A program made the translations under genes and the position numbers. A model generated the notes under the pieces. The model was not told the DNA's origin, did not search any database, and worked only from the letters and a program-made list of their open reading frames with translations. Below are positions 10,816 to 22,533 of a stretch of 64,000 nt of DNA, in pieces (the first letter of the stretch is position 1; the number at the start of each line of letters is the position of its first letter). The stretch lies in NCBI GenBank assembly GCA_014529385.2, contig CM043960.1, positions 37,460,781 to 37,524,780 of the forward strand, in the 5' to 3' direction. This stretch comes from Adiantum capillus-veneris. Taxonomy: Eukaryota; Streptophyta; Polypodiopsida; Polypodiales; Pteridaceae.

Positions 10816-11465
10816 CAGACTGTGAGGTCCCCACCCCGCCATATCAAACAGCGGATTTGATGTTGAATCTGGTGGCCACTAAATCTATAGCGGAAGCAAA
10901 CAAAGTGGTTCAGGGTTCACAAAGTGAGTCGAGCTCGAGCCTACTAGCAATGAGATCTAGCTCCACCTCGCAGGGGAAGCATACTTAAACTATCTAGCGA
11001 TCCTAAGACCCACCTTCCAAGAGGAGAGAAACCCCGAGTGCCTTTTTCCCCATGTTTCAGAGGCACGTACTCTCGAGATTTCACCGCTCTAGGGGCAATG
11101 AGTATTACTAATATCGAATTGAACACTATGGGGACAGAGAGTTCCCGACCAATCGGGACCACCCATCTCATAGGCATTGGCAACCTGAGCCAAGCCCCCA
11201 CTTTCCACCCCCACACTCACACTTCCTTATGTGACCTAATTACTACCACAATGATTGTTCAACATAAACATTCCTTGATTAATTCCGAATCACATTGTTC
11301 GTTAAGACAGCCCTTCAACCAGTATCGCAAACAACACCAAGACAGTATTCTAGTAAAAATTCTACTCAAACTTATTCATTTAAATTCCAATGTTCTGGAG
11401 GTACAACATCCCCCCTCTAGCGAGAGTTTACTCCTCCTGTTGTCGCTTAGCTGCCCATACAACTA

Positions 11466-11583
11466 GGTATGTCCACCGCATAGAAAGCACGAAATGGACA
11501 CTCCCACCGCATAGAAAGCAGGACGTGGGTTCCCACCGCATAGAAAGCAAGTCCTGGGTATCCACCGCATAAAAATCAAGTCG
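11466..11583. repeat. minisatellite in left LTR of A, about 30-bp unit
   Basis: Four imperfect units built on CCACCGCATAGAAAGCA followed by a variable RTCGTGGRY-like spacer. The same array is at 19338-19460 in the other LTR, so it predates the insertion. Confidence 0.85.
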
Positions 11584-12923
11584 TGGATTCAAGAGCCCTT
11601 TAACGAGGAACTCTGCCCCCTGTGATCAGTAGGGGGGTCAAGACTGATTCAATATTGGAAATAAAATGAACATGTCAAGCTAAATTTTCCCTAGCAGACA
11701 TTCTTTCCTATTGCAAACAGCATACCCAGCAATCATTTCTTTCCTACTTTAGACTTTAATGTACAAATGAGTTCAGTGCCGAGGTTTCCGTCGGATTTCT
11801 CCAACATGTTTTAGGGATATGTTCATTCCTAACTAAATGTGTGCAATGTTAATTCAAACGACTTGAATAAAATTATGACCTACCTCTTCCATTTCTTCGT
11901 CAATGGACCGTGAGATTGCCAGTATTTGTTCGTCCATGGGAGCTTTTCCCTTTCCATTGACATTGCTTGTTCCCGCCTCGCGATCGTGGGCACCATCTAA
12001 GCGAGTTCTCTTAACCGGGGACATTTTACTCACTACTTTAAATGATAAACTTGAAAAAGAGCTAAAGTTCGAGAGCATCATAACAAATCAATTGACAGAT
12101 TAGATTTATTACAGAATCCTCCTTATGCAAGAGTTTAGATTTCCCCTTCGAGACCTAGCAATTTTATAGGCAGTTTCTTACTTTTCCTATGGGAAATGGC
12201 TCTAAAGTTAATCACTTGGCTTAGATGATTAATAAATTCAGAATTTTACTAATTGATTTACAAAAGAGATGAAGTAAGCAAGTTCAATCATTTTCCTAGA
12301 GCACTTGAAGATGCAGAATTACCGCAGGCATGTGTGATAGAAATCCTTTTTCCTAATGGCCTAATGACGGTTTAATTTTTCAGCCTTAATCACATTTTAA
12401 TGTGGGATAATATTGGGTCTAATTTAATTACAATACTATTGAATGATAAGAGAGTGAATTCCATCAAATCTATATTATTACTAGCTGACAATTTATTAAC
12501 TAAGCTGCCTAGAGAGATAATCTTTCCTAATCATGTATTAAACCTTGATTAAGGATGATGAATGGCTGCATAATTTATCTAATTGAATGATGATTATGTA
12601 ATGGAGTATAGCTATGTAAACTTAGAGAGCAGCTATTGGGAATTATAGCTACAAGTAGGCATAATAGAGGAAGAATATGAGAGAGTAATGATGAGAATAA
12701 AGAAGAGCCATAATTTAACCATAATTACCATGATTAGGGGCTGAGAATCCTCTAATTTTTCTGATCCAATGAATCCTCAAGATGAGAATTTTGGCAGCAC
12801 CTCCCTCCTTGCTTCTCCTTCAAAAACTGTGTGCGTACCGGTAGCACCTCCCCAAGGTGTGTGTAGGTGTGTGTGTGTGTGTGTGTGTGTATACTGGGTG
12901 TGTGTGTGAGAGAGAGAGCACAC

Positions 12924-12932
12924 CTTTAAATA
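12924..12932 (-). promoter_or_regulatory. TATA-like box in LTR of A (left copy)
   Basis: The minus strand reads TATTTAAAG. A CT/CA-rich microsatellite lies directly downstream in the sense of transcription. The same pair occurs at 31942-31950 in the 5' LTR, where it would drive the element. Confidence 0.5.
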
Positions 12933-13581
12933 GGCCTCCTCAAGTTGAAAATCGATTTGGGTTGCTATTTGCATCTGGAAGCCTCTCTAGTTAAGCATGG
13001 CAAGTCCAGTTGCATACCCACCAAGTGTCCAGTTAGCTTGGTTAACTGACTCTCACACTTAGTAGCAAGCTTAGAAACACTCCCAAGACTCCCACAAGGC
13101 AAGAGGGCGCCCCCTAGCTGCTAAAGCTGAGCTGGAGTGGGCTGGAACCTGTTCCCACACAGCCTCGGGCCCCCGGTGCCTCCTTGGACAATTTTGGGAA
13201 AATTTGGTTCTAGGCTAAAACGAATCATACGAGTCGGATTTTGATGCCGAAAATTGCTATAGCAAGCTCTAACTAAGGTGTACCGGCCCGAGTACTGGCC
13301 ATATTTAGCAGCCCCCGAGGTCCGAAAATGCATTTTTTCAAATTCGGGGTACGGGTGCAGCTTTTCGAGACAGTCAAAACTGGACGAGTCGGGTGACCAA
13401 AAACTTACTATTTTTGGATTTTTTTTACAAAAAATATTTTAATTCACATTTCAAAGCTTTAAAAAATTCTTAACATCATGGCACTGACAGAATTTGGAAA
13501 ACTGCTAAAAATAGTAACTTTTTCCATTATATTCATTTCAAGGTACAATGGTGCTCTTTTGATCGGGTCAGAGACCTTACA

Positions 13582-13593
13582 AACTCCCCAACG
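13582..13593 (-). other. polypurine tract of gypsy A
   Basis: The minus strand reads CGTTGGGGAGTT immediately before the 3' LTR start TGTAAGGTC. Position and purine run fit the plus-strand primer. Confidence 0.75.
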
Positions 13594-13641
13594 TGAAAAA
13601 TTTGAGATGTCCTCATCTCAAGAATGTGTTTGGGTAATCTT

Positions 13642-15330
13642 TTATGAGTGTTGGTTCGTCCTCCCAAGTTGCATCTTCTTCAGGGTAATCCTTCCACTTT
13701 ACAAGATGCTCCGTGATAGTTCTGTTGCGTAACTTCCTTTCCCTTGTTTCCAGTACGTAGTCGGGTTGGAGCTCGAGAACTCCTTGTGCTGGCCATGACT
13801 CTGATCTGAGTCCAAGAATTGATCAGGGTTAGGAATATAGGGTTTGAGTAAGCTGACGTGGAACACATCATGAACCTTCAAGTTTGCAGGTAACTTTAGC
13901 TTATAAGCTTGGTCACTCACAACCTTAATTATCTCAAATGGTCCACAATACCTTGGGCATCTTGTAAAGTGGTCGGACTTGCAAAAAACCTTATCCCCTT
14001 CTTTGAAAGTTCTTTCTGAACGGTTCTTATGTGCATAGTGCTTCTGTCTATCCTGAGCGGCCTGAATGTCCTGGCGAATAGCTCTAGTCTGTGCTTCCAT
14101 ATCTTCTAACATCTTCCTAGATGCTTCTACCCTGATGGTTGGATCTGAGAAGTTCAGTGGTGCTAAACAGTCTTGTCCATAAAGAGCTTTGAAGGGTGAC
14201 ATTCCAATGCTTCTGCGTTCGGAAGAGTTGTAAGCATACTCCACCAAAGGTAGATATTGTAACCACTTCTTTGGCTCTTGCGAACAATAGGCTTTGAGAA
14301 TGTCCTCGATGACTTGATTAACTCTTTCAGTTTGCCCATCTGTCTGTGGATGATACGCTGTACTGAAAGCTAATTGTGACCCAATAGATTGGAAAAGAGA
14401 AGTCCAAAATTTTGATGTAAACTTGGCATCTCTATCACTGACGATACGCTTGGGTAGACCATGTAGCCTAAAAATCTCCTTGATGAATACCCGGCTAACA
14501 TCTGAAGCAGTAAAGGTTGTCTTTACGGGTATTAGATGAGCCACTTTTGTGAGAATATCAACAACCACAAAAACAGAATCATAACCTCCTATAGAAGGTA
14601 ATCCTGTAACAAAATCCATACTGATGCATTGCCATTTCATCTGGGGTATGTCAAGAGGTTTAAGTTGCCCTGGTAACTTGATTCTTTCGGCCTTTATCCT
14701 CTGACAAGAAATACATTGCCTCACATAGCGAAGTATGTCTCCTTTCATTCCGTACCAAAAATAACTCCTCCTGATAGCATGAAGAGTTTTAGCATAGCCT
14801 GGATGTCCGGATGTAGGGCTATCATGTGCTTCATACAAAATAGACTTCTTTAGAGCTGGATCTCTGGGTACACAGAGTCTATGTCTGTAGTAAAGACATC
14901 CTCCCATAAGAGAGTAATCTTTAGTTTCAGGCATCTTATTCTGCTGAACTAATGACACTATACGTTGATACTTTAGATCTACCAAAGATGCTTCTTTGAT
15001 TCTATCCCAGATAGGGTTATTTGGAATAGAGATAGCTCCGAGAAAGGATTTTTGGCTAAGACCATCTGCAACTACATTTTCCTTCCCTGGTCTATACTTT
15101 ATGTCAAGGTCATATTCCTGTAATAGCTCTATCCATCGCCGTTGTCGCATGTTGAGAATAGGTTGAGTAAAAATCCATTTTAAGCTCTTGTGGTCTGTAA
15201 CCAGTTGAAACTTGCGTCCGAGAAGATAATGTCTCCATAACTTCAGCGCATGTATAACTGCTAAAAGTTCCAAATCATGAGTAGGGTAATTCTTCTCGTG
15301 ATCCCTCAGCTTCCGCGAAGTATACGCCAC
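13642..15330 (-). CDS. pol: gypsy A RNase H end, integrase and chromodomain-like tail
   Basis: An open block of 543 codons from 15330. RNase H residues are in HDLELLAV and VTDHKSL. The integrase zinc finger has H169, H176, C206 and C209. The DDE core has D239 (SMDFVTGLP), D299 (SDRDAKF) and E335 (TDGQTERVN) with the normal 35-residue spacing. A frameshift near 13785 follows the GPFEI and LLKPYIPNP region. The next frame carries LVKWKDYPEEDATWEDE at about 13650-13700, a chromodomain-like motif that in chromoviruses can steer integration to particular chromatin, and stops at 13642-13644. All three integrase catalytic residues are kept, although the gene is broken elsewhere. Confidence 0.93.
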
Positions 15331-15561
15331 TGGTCTTCCTTCTTGAGTAAGAACTCCGCCTAGAGCAAATTTTCTAGCATCTGTTGCTACTTCAAATTCT
15401 TTACTGAAGTCTGGAAGCTTTAAAATAGGAGCTGAGACCGAGAATTCTTTTAGCTTAGCAAAGCTAGACTCGTGCTAGGTCTTCCATTCGATCCTCATTC
15501 CTTTCTTTAGGAGTTCCGTCAAAGGTACAGCAATACGTGCATAATCCTTGACAAAAATCCT
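15331..15561 (-). pseudogene. pol: gypsy A RT connection / RNase H start, with two stops
   Basis: The frame of the flanking blocks continues unchanged but has TAG at 15564-15562 and TAG at 15477-15475. The sequence between them shows gypsy features such as KDYARIAVPLTELLKKG and ATDARKFALGGVL, the start of RNase H with its first Asp. Both lesions are single-base changes of sense codons. Confidence 0.85.
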
Positions 15562-16608
15562 CTACCATCCCATTATTCCAAGAAATCCTCTTACTTCGCT
15601 GACGGTGGATGGTTGAGGCCAATCAACGATGTCCTTGACCTTGTCTGGGTCTACTGAAATCCCCTCAACCGATATGACAAGTCCAAGATAGTTGACCTTT
15701 GGTGAGCAAAAAGTGCATTTGCTCTCTTTAGCGTAAAGTTGGTGTTCCCGAAGAAGATCAAGTACTTTGCGAACATGTTCTTCGTGATCTGACTCATTCT
15801 TAGAATAGATCAGAATGTCATCAAAGAAAACCAAGACAAAATCATCCAGGTAAGGTCTGAAAATATCCTGCATAAGTCGATTGAATCTTGCAGGAGCATT
15901 TGTTAGACCAAAAGACATTACTGTGAATTCGTAGTGCCCATACCTAGTATTGAAAGCTGTCTTTGGAATATCTGATTCCTTGATTCTGATTTGGTAATAT
16001 CCTGACCTTAGATCAATCTTTGTAAACATTTTGGCGCCGTAAAGTTTTTTCAAAAGTTCGTCGATCCTTGGAATTGGATACTTGTTCTTGACAGTTATCT
16101 GGTTCAGTCCACGGTAATCTATGCATAGCCTTAAGGTTCCATCTTTCTTCTTCTGAAAAAGAACTGGTGCACCCCAAGGAGAAGTACTGGGTCGACTGAA
16201 TCCTTGCTCAATGAGTTGCCTAAGTTGTTCCTTGAGTTCGATGGCCTCTGGAAGTGACATCTTATAAGGTCTTTTTGAGATAGGTTCACATCCAGGGATA
16301 GTCTCAATCTCATGATCTACCTCTCTATGTGGCGGAAGATTCGTAAGGTCTTCTAGGAACACATCATCATATTCCCTCAACCAGTTTGGTCGAAGTGAGG
16401 TATCTGATTGGTCCACTTTGTTGAGCTTTACCGCATAAATTTTTTGTCCCTTTCTTAGTCCCTTCAAAAGTCTGATGGCCTTAACTAGAGTAGCCCTAGG
16501 TCTCCCATTTTCCCCCGGGATTAAGGCTTCATTACCCAAGTTATCTGTAAAGGTAAAGTTTCCTTGTGCACAATGGATATGAGCCTTATTTTGCTTTAGC
16601 CAGTCCAT
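15562..16608 (-). CDS. pol: gypsy A reverse transcriptase
   Basis: A 348-codon open block. It starts inside the protease-RT linker (GMDWL), so the first Met is not a start. RT motifs in order are [15 protein letters not shown] (155-175), [15 protein letters not shown] with catalytic D199, [14 protein letters not shown] (233-246) and [10 protein letters not shown] with D263/D264 (15817-15828). It ends at the TAG following FLGIMGW. The catalytic residues are intact. The upstream protease lies in another frame, through a frameshift near 16705. Confidence 0.94.
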   Translation of the reverse strand: MDWLKQNKAHIHCAQGNFTFTDNLGNEALIPGENGRPRATLVKAIRLLKGLRKGQKIYAVKLNKVDQSDTSLRPNWLREYDDVFLEDLTNLPPHREVDHEIETIPGCEPISKRPYKMSLPEAIELKEQLRQLIEQGFSRPSTSPWGAPVLFQKKKDGTLRLCIDYRGLNQITVKNKYPIPRIDELLKKLYGAKMFTKIDLRSGYYQIRIKESDIPKTAFNTRYGHYEFTVMSFGLTNAPARFNRLMQDIFRPYLDDFVLVFFDDILIYSKNESDHEEHVRKVLDLLREHQLYAKESKCTFCSPKVNYLGLVISVEGISVDPDKVKDIVDWPQPSTVSEVRGFLGIMGW

Positions 16609-16678
16609 CCCTAGTATCCCATCAAAGAATCCTAAGGATAGGGTTCGAAATTGGGCAGAAGTTGGGTGTCCTCCTAAA

Positions 16679-17840
16679 TCAAAGTCGATTTTTCCTGCAG
16701 AATGTTGAGACTACTTCCTTGCCGTTTGCTAACTCTACAACTAGCTTGCTTGTTGGATACTTATCTAGCCTTAACTTCCTCATGCATCTGGGTGAAAGAA
16801 ATGAAAGAGTACTACCACAATCTATAAGGAAGTTAACTTGTTCACCTCTGAGAGATCCTGGTGTATGAATGACTGCGTATTGCTCGCAACCATTGCGATT
16901 GTCAATTGCAGCATGTAGGGTTGCTCTCTCCACTGCTTCATCACCCACAGTTGGTTGTACCACTGCAGCATTTACTCTGGCGGTAGCTCCATGCCCTTGC
17001 CCTCTGTTCATCCTTCCACGTCCTCCTCTTCCGTTAGCTTGGCCATGCCCATGGGCATTCAAGGGTATGGCATTTGCGTTGGTTTCCTGAATGTTCCTGG
17101 GGCACTTGGATCTGTAATGCCCATACTCGCCACAACCATAGCATCGAACATCAGGGAACTCCACGGTTGTGGTGGTAGCCACAATAGGGCACTGGTCATA
17201 TGCTTGGTTGGCTGGTCTGTTATTCCAAGCAGTTGTCCTTGCCCTCTTTGCCCAATGATTCCTCCTGTTCTGATTAACCTTTTGTACTTCAAGAGCTAGA
17301 GGTTTGGCCCTCAACAAGGCATCCTATAGTGTCGTTGGCCTGAGAGCTTCCCACCGAGTATTCAAAGAGTCGATTAGCGCTTGGCAGAACCTCGGCACCT
17401 GTTGTTCCAAGGTCATCTTGGGAGAATATCTCCGAAGAGTTACAAACTTTGCATAATATTCTTCGACAGATGAACTCAGCTACCGAAGTGAAAAGAATTC
17501 ATTCATCCTCAAGGTTCTATAGGCAGGTGGTAAATAACGCCCCATTATCGCAGCTTTGATGTCTTCCTAGGATTGGGAAGATCCCTTAATATCCATGTCC
17601 CTGCAATGTTGCTTCCACCATATCTTGGTATCACCAGTCAAGAGGAACATCGCAAGCATGGTCTGATTTACGGGTTGGGTCTCCGCAGCTTCAAAGTAGT
17701 CGTCCATGGCTTCCATCCACACTTCCGCATCTCTCTCCACGTTTGCCCCCTCGCCCTTAAAGATCGGAGGTTGGGCTTGCTTAAGGAGGAGCTTCTTCTC
17801 TTGCGCTGCCGAGTACAGAGCAACAGGCGGTACCTACATG
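16679..17840 (-). pseudogene. gag: gypsy A Gag and protease, broken
   Basis: The minus-strand frame from about 17840 shows gypsy Gag features: PPIFKGEG, WMEAMDDYFEA, WWKQHCRDM and VEEYYAKFVTLRRYS. It is interrupted by three in-frame stops: after GSSQS, after NEFFSLR and before DALLRAKP. From 17317 a 212-codon stretch is open: zinc knuckle C59-X2-C62-X4-H67-X4-C72, a Gly/Arg-rich linker, and the aspartic protease motif LIDCGSTLSFLS with D166. The middle residue is Cys instead of the usual Ser/Thr. A frameshift near 16705 separates protease from RT. Confidence 0.88.
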
Positions 17841-18052
17841 GGTTATACGAGATTCTTGATACCATTACTTGGATTTCAAAATAGACACGAGACTTTAATT
17901 GAAATTCAAGATTCCACTTTATCAAGAGATAGAGATTCAGAGACAAAAAGCACTTTATTGATGAAAATTTATTACAATCGAAACCCCTCAAGGTTTAGGA
18001 TAACTGATGATCAACTTATTACATGGCTTTATGGATTGCGTATAAAATACGC
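17841..18052 (-). other. spacer between leader ORF and gag of A, with AATAAA signals
   Basis: In the sense of the element the 212 bp after the leader ORF stop carry AATAAA twice (minus strand, 17973-17968 and 17959-17954), then a PBS-like TGGTATCAAGAATC (17864-17851) just before gag. Two poly(A) signals inside a leader would be expected to shorten transcripts. The second PBS-like string may be a relic or chance. Confidence 0.45.
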
Positions 18053-18568
18053 CTAGGAGATGGTATTCACATGATGCACTACTTCGTTCGTGAAGTAGTT
18101 CCTGTACTCATCCTTGAGTAGATAATAAACTAAGATATCAAGCCGGAATTCCTCTTTTGGAACTCCAAAAGTTTTGACTCTGTTTGTTGGGATCACCTCA
18201 GTGACCTTTTCCAAGAGCCAGTCATTGATGGTTTGATTGGAGTCGCCTGAAACAGTCAGGTCCAATCGGGTAGGCAGCAAGTAGAATAACTCCACCACCC
18301 TCAACTCTTCTCCCCAACGTATCTTCTTCAAATCGGTAGCCAGGAATCCTAGCTTCCGAGCGTTGATGTAGTAAACCCCTCCTGGAAATGTCCAATCAAG
18401 TTCCCATCCTCTATCAATGCGAGTGGAGTGTGGCGTATGAGCCTTCATCAGTATCTCCATGACATCTCGCCTGAACTGGAAAACTGGGGATCGTCGAGCT
18501 TGCTCATAAATAAGCTCAAACACTTGGAACTTCCGATATTCTAGCACGGGGTCTTCCTGCAACACCAA
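18053..18568 (-). CDS. uncharacterised leader ORF between PBS and gag of gypsy A
   Basis: 171 codons without a stop on the sense strand of A, while gag and pol of the same copy carry at least seven lesions. The open frame begins after TGA at 18585-18583 and has no early ATG; the first Met is near codon 40 (DVMEILMKAHTP). The sequence TTGCAG/GAAGAC near 18554 looks like a 3' splice site, so this may be a captured last exon rather than a viral-type gene. The protein looks globular, with aromatic-rich segments ELDWTFPGGVYYINARKLGF and EFRLDILVYYLLKDEYRNYF. No motif I recognise and no homology claim. It ends at TAG 18055-18053, followed by AATAAA signals. Confidence 0.5.
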   Translation of the reverse strand: MVLQEDPVLEYRKFQVFELIYEQARRSPVFQFRRDVMEILMKAHTPHSTRIDRGWELDWTFPGGVYYINARKLGFLATDLKKIRWGEELRVVELFYLLPTRLDLTVSGDSNQTINDWLLEKVTEVIPTNRVKTFGVPKEEFRLDILVYYLLKDEYRNYFTNEVVHHVNTIS

Positions 18569-18656
18569 TGCAAGGAATTTGGATCAGCTACCTATATACT
18601 TTCAGTTCCTTTTTAAATATTCAAACAGTATGACTTTATTGCCCAACCTAACCTAG

Positions 18657-18668
18657 GCTCTGATACCA
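18657..18668 (-). other. primer-binding site of gypsy A
   Basis: The minus strand reads TGGTATCAGAGC, a perfect match to the initiator Met-tRNA complement, two bases from the LTR end at 18671. It fixes the element on the minus strand. Confidence 0.92.
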
Positions 18669-18670
18669 GG

Positions 18671-20149
18671 TGTGAGGTCCCCACCCCGCCATATCAAACA
18701 GCGGATCTGATGCTGAATCTGGTGGCCACTAGATCTATAAAGGAAGCAAACAAAGTGGTTCAGGGTTCAGCTAGCAGACGATCTCTCATCACAAAGTGAG
18801 TCGAGCTTGAGCCTACTAGCAATGAGATCTAGCTCCACCTCGCAAGGGAAGCGTACTTAAACTATCTAGCGATCCTAAGACCCACCTTCCAAGAGGAGAG
18901 AAACCCCGAGTGCCTTTTTCTCCATGTTTCAGAGGCACGTACTCTCGAGATTTCACCGCTCTAGGGGCAATGAGTATTACTAATATCGAATTGAACACTA
19001 TGGGGACAGAGAGTTCCCGACCAATCGGGACCACCCATCTCATAGGCATTGGCAACCTGAGCCAAGCCCCCACTTTCCACCCCCACACTCACACTTCCTT
19101 ATGTGACCTAATTACTACCACAATGATTGTTCAACATAAACATTCCTTGATTAATTCCGAATCACATTGTTCGTTAAGACAGCCCTTCAACCAGTATCGC
19201 AAACAACACCAAGACAGTATTCTAGTAAAAATTCTACTCAAACTTATCATTTAAATTCCAATGTTCTGGAGGTACAACATCCCCCCTCCAGCGAGAGTTT
19301 ACTCCTCCCGTTGTCGCCTAGCTGCCCATACAACTAGGTATGTCCACCGCATAGAAAGCACGACATGGACACTCCCACCACATAGAAAGCAAGACGTGGG
19401 TTCCCACCGCATAGAAAGCAAGTCGTGGATATCCACCGCATAAAAAGCAAGTCGTGGATTCAAGAGCCCTTTAACGAGGAACTCTGCCCCCTGTGATCAG
19501 TAGGGGGGTCAGGACTGATTCAACATTGGAAATAAAATGAACATGTCGAGCTAAATTTTCCCTAGCAGACATTCTTTCCTATTGCAAACAGCATACCCAG
19601 CAATCATTTCTTTCCTACTTTAGACTTTAATGTACAAATGAGTTCAGTGCCGAGGTTTTCATCGGATTTCTCCAACATGTTTTAGGGATATGTTCATTCC
19701 TAACTAAACGTGTGCAATGTTAATTCAAACGACTTGAATAAAATTATGACCTACCTCTTCCATTTCTTCGTCAATGGCCCGTGAGATGACCAGTATTTGT
19801 TCATCCATGGGAGCTTTTCCCTTTCCATTGACATTGCTTGTTCCCGCCTCGCGGACGTGGGCACCACCGAAGCGAGTTCTCTTAACCGGGGCCATTTTAC
19901 TCACTACTTTAAATGATAAACTTGAAAAAGAGCTAAAGTTCGAGAGCATCATAACAAATCAATTGACAGATTAGATTTATTACAGAATCCTCCTTATGCA
20001 AGAGTTTAGATTTCCCCTTTGAGACCTAGCAATTTTATAGGCAGTTTATTACTTGTCCTATGGGAAATGGCTCTAAAGTTAATCACTTGGCTTAGATGAT
20101 TAATAAATTCAGAATTTTACTAATTGATTTACAAAAGAGATGAAGTAAG
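18671..20149 (-). repeat. 5' LTR of gypsy A, first part (R/U5 side)
   Basis: Matches 10821 to about 12290 of the left LTR with scattered substitutions and a 22-bp extra block near 18770. The match stops at 20149, where copia B begins, and resumes at 31233. Confidence 0.93.
19338..19460. repeat. minisatellite in right LTR of A
   Basis: Four units of the CCACCGCATAGAAAGCA array, equivalent to 11466-11583 but with different point changes. Confidence 0.85.
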
Positions 20150-20341
20150 TGAAGGAGTACGAGCGGAAGTGTGACGCGAGAGAGAGTGCGAGAAGAAGAG
20201 CACGACGATATGGTGAACTCGCTCTACTGTAATGTGTAGAGCATAGTGAGTTCTTATTAGGTTTTAACAAAAGAATATGTGTACATACCTGGCGGCCCGC
20301 CCACTTACCTGGGCGACCACATTGGGCTTTATACCCCAACA
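20150..20341 (-). repeat. 3' LTR of copia B
   Basis: 192 bp, pairs with 31036-31227 with five mismatches. The polypurine tract adjoins at 20342. Confidence 0.94.
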
Positions 20342-20354
20342 ACCTCCCACTTAA
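20342..20354 (-). other. polypurine tract of copia B
   Basis: The minus strand reads AAGTGGGAGGTT directly before the LTR start TGTTGGGG, the standard copia form. Confidence 0.88.
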
Positions 20355-20430
20355 AGTCCAATGTGGTACTTTAAGTGTGAGAGAAGCTACTATACAAGCT
20401 AATATACAAGAGATGTAGAGAAGTGATGTA

Positions 20431-22529
20431 CTACCCTACACCTAACTGCTTGCGAAAATGCGCAAAGCTCTTTGAGGGAAGTCCTTTTGTAAGTAGATCA
20501 GCAGGATTTTCTGTGGTGTAAACTTTGACAAGCTGAAGTTACTTATCCTCGAGCATTTCCCTAATGAAATGATACTTCACATCCACATGCTTTGTCTTTG
20601 AGTGATAAACTAGATTGCGAGCCAATTGTATAGCACTTTGACTATCACAATATAACACAGGCATCTCTTCTTTGATTCCCAAATCTATTACTAGTCGAAT
20701 AAGCCAAATTGATTCTTTGCATGCCTCTGATGATGCAACATATTCAGCCTCTGTAGTAGACTGAGTAACACAATCTTGTAATCTAGAACGCCATGATACT
20801 GCTCCACCAGCCAATGTAAAGACATGCCCTGACGTAGACCTTCGGTTGTCTAAGTCACCTGCATAATCTGAGTCTGTAAAACCCTTTACACTTAGCTCCT
20901 GACTCCCATAGCATATACGCATACTCTTTGTAGCTTTCAGGTATCTCAATATTCCTTTCACTACCTCCCAATGTTTCTTGCGTGGGTTTGACATGTATCG
21001 ACTTACTACTCCCACTGCAAATGCAATGTCTGGGCGAGTAGCAATCATTGCATACATCAAACTACCCACTGCAGACGCATATGGAATCTTATCCATTTCA
21101 GCCTGTTCTTCCTCAGACACAGGACAAACTTGTTTGCTAAGTTTCACATATGGTGGCAATGGAACACTCAATGCCTTTCCCTTCTCCATATTGAAACATT
21201 GCAAAACCTTGTCAATATACTCTGTTTGAGATAACCAAATCAACTTCTTTGATCTGTCTCTCTCAATGCGCATATCAAGTATATGACTTGCCTCACCCAT
21301 GTCTTTCATGTCAAACGATTTTTCCATCTTTGACTTCAAAGCTGAAATTTCTTCCAAGTGCTTGCCAGCAATCAACATGTCATCCACATACAAAATAAGG
21401 ATCAGCCAACTGCCATCCTTAGCCTTCTTTGTATATAGACAGTGATCGAACTCACTATGTTTGTAGCCTTGAGAAAGCATAAACTTGTGGAATTTATGGT
21501 ACCATGCCCTCGGTGATTGTTTTAAGCCATAAAGACTCTTTAACAACTGGCATACCCAATCTTCCTTGCCTTTCTCAACAAACCCTTCTGGCTGCTGCAT
21601 GTAAATTTCCACATCTAAATCACCATGCAAGAACGTTGTCTTGACATCCATTTGGTGCAACACCAAATCTAATATGGCAACGGATGCAAGAAAGCATCTC
21701 AATGTAGTCATCTTGACCACCGGAGAGAAGACTTCATCAAAGTCAATGCCTTGTTCTTGCTTAAAGACCTTGGCAACAAGCCTTGCTTTGTACTTTGGCT
21801 GACTATCATGAGCGGTGATCTTATACCTGTAAACCCATTTACAAGGTAGAGCCTTTTTGCCCTCTGGTAATTTAACTAGCTTCCATGTCTTGTTTTTATG
21901 CAGAGCTGTCATCTCTAACTGCATGGCCAATTGCCAATTCCCGGAGTCCTTCATTTGTACTGCTTCCTTGTAACATGAAGGCTCATTGCAATCAGTCAAC
22001 ATGACATAGTTCATAGATGGAACAAACGTATCAGGAGGTCGCGTGACACGTCCAGATCTACGCACAATAGGTGGCTCAGGAGTAGCCACAACTTGTGGTT
22101 CCACTCTATCCTGTCCTTGCTCCTCTTGAGCTCTGACATTTTGTCTTGCACGTGCAGGTCCATCTTCTTGGAAGAAAACTCTTCTAATCTCCTCAACCCT
22201 CTCTGGTTTAGAATGATATTTGGATTCATTAAAGTGAACATCATTGCTGCGGACAACCTTTCTGGATTCGGGATCCCAAAGTCTGTACCCCATCTCACCA
22301 GAATTACCATAGCCTAGAAAGAAGCACTTTCTACTCTTTGGATCAAGTTTGTTCCTAAATTCCTTTGGAACGTGAGTATATGCCTCACAGCCAAAGACTC
22401 TGAGATGTTTTTATGAGGGCATTTTGCCTGACCATACCATCTCTGGCACTGAATCCTTCTGCAAAACCTTGCTAGGAGATCTATTTACAAGATGAACAGC
22501 TGTTGATACAGCTTCAGCCCAAAACCCAT
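20431..22529 (-). CDS. pol: copia B integrase end, RT and RNase H
   Basis: Continues the integrase of B after the C insertion (FWAEAVST just below 22529). A TAA at 22413-22411 breaks the frame, then 22293-20539 is open for 584 codons. Motifs in order are WQLAMQLEM, ALPCKWVYRYK, QMDVKTTFLHGDL with the first catalytic Asp, LYGLKQSPRAWYHKF, LILYVDDMLIAG with the paired Asp, RPDIAFAVGVV, and RNase H GFTDSDYAGD, TTEAEYVA and YCDSQSAIQ. A TAA near 20538, where related elements have a sense codon, stops the block. The remaining tail NPADLLTKGLPS runs in the same frame to the natural TAG at 20433-20431. Catalytic residues are intact; only the stops and C disable it. Confidence 0.94.
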
Positions 22530-22533
22530 TTGG

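Larger units (their letters stand above)
10821..13581 (-). repeat. 3' LTR of gypsy A (left copy)
   Basis: A 2761-bp LTR, uninterrupted. It holds a four-unit minisatellite (about 11466-11583), a GT/GA microsatellite (about 12868-12920) and a TATA-like box at 12924-12932 on the minus strand. Small mismatches and a 22-bp gap near 10920 distinguish it from the right copy. Confidence 0.95.

Noticed and set aside
10944-11466. Paired ORFs on both strands repeated at 18816-19254
   Set aside because: Both copies lie in the LTRs of gypsy A and are identical by descent, not by selection; no motif.
13642-13871. Gypsy A block ending at 13699 as the natural C-terminus
   Set aside because: The chromodomain-like LVKWKDYPEEDATWEDE lies in the next frame and ends at 13642, so the 13699 stop is out of frame.
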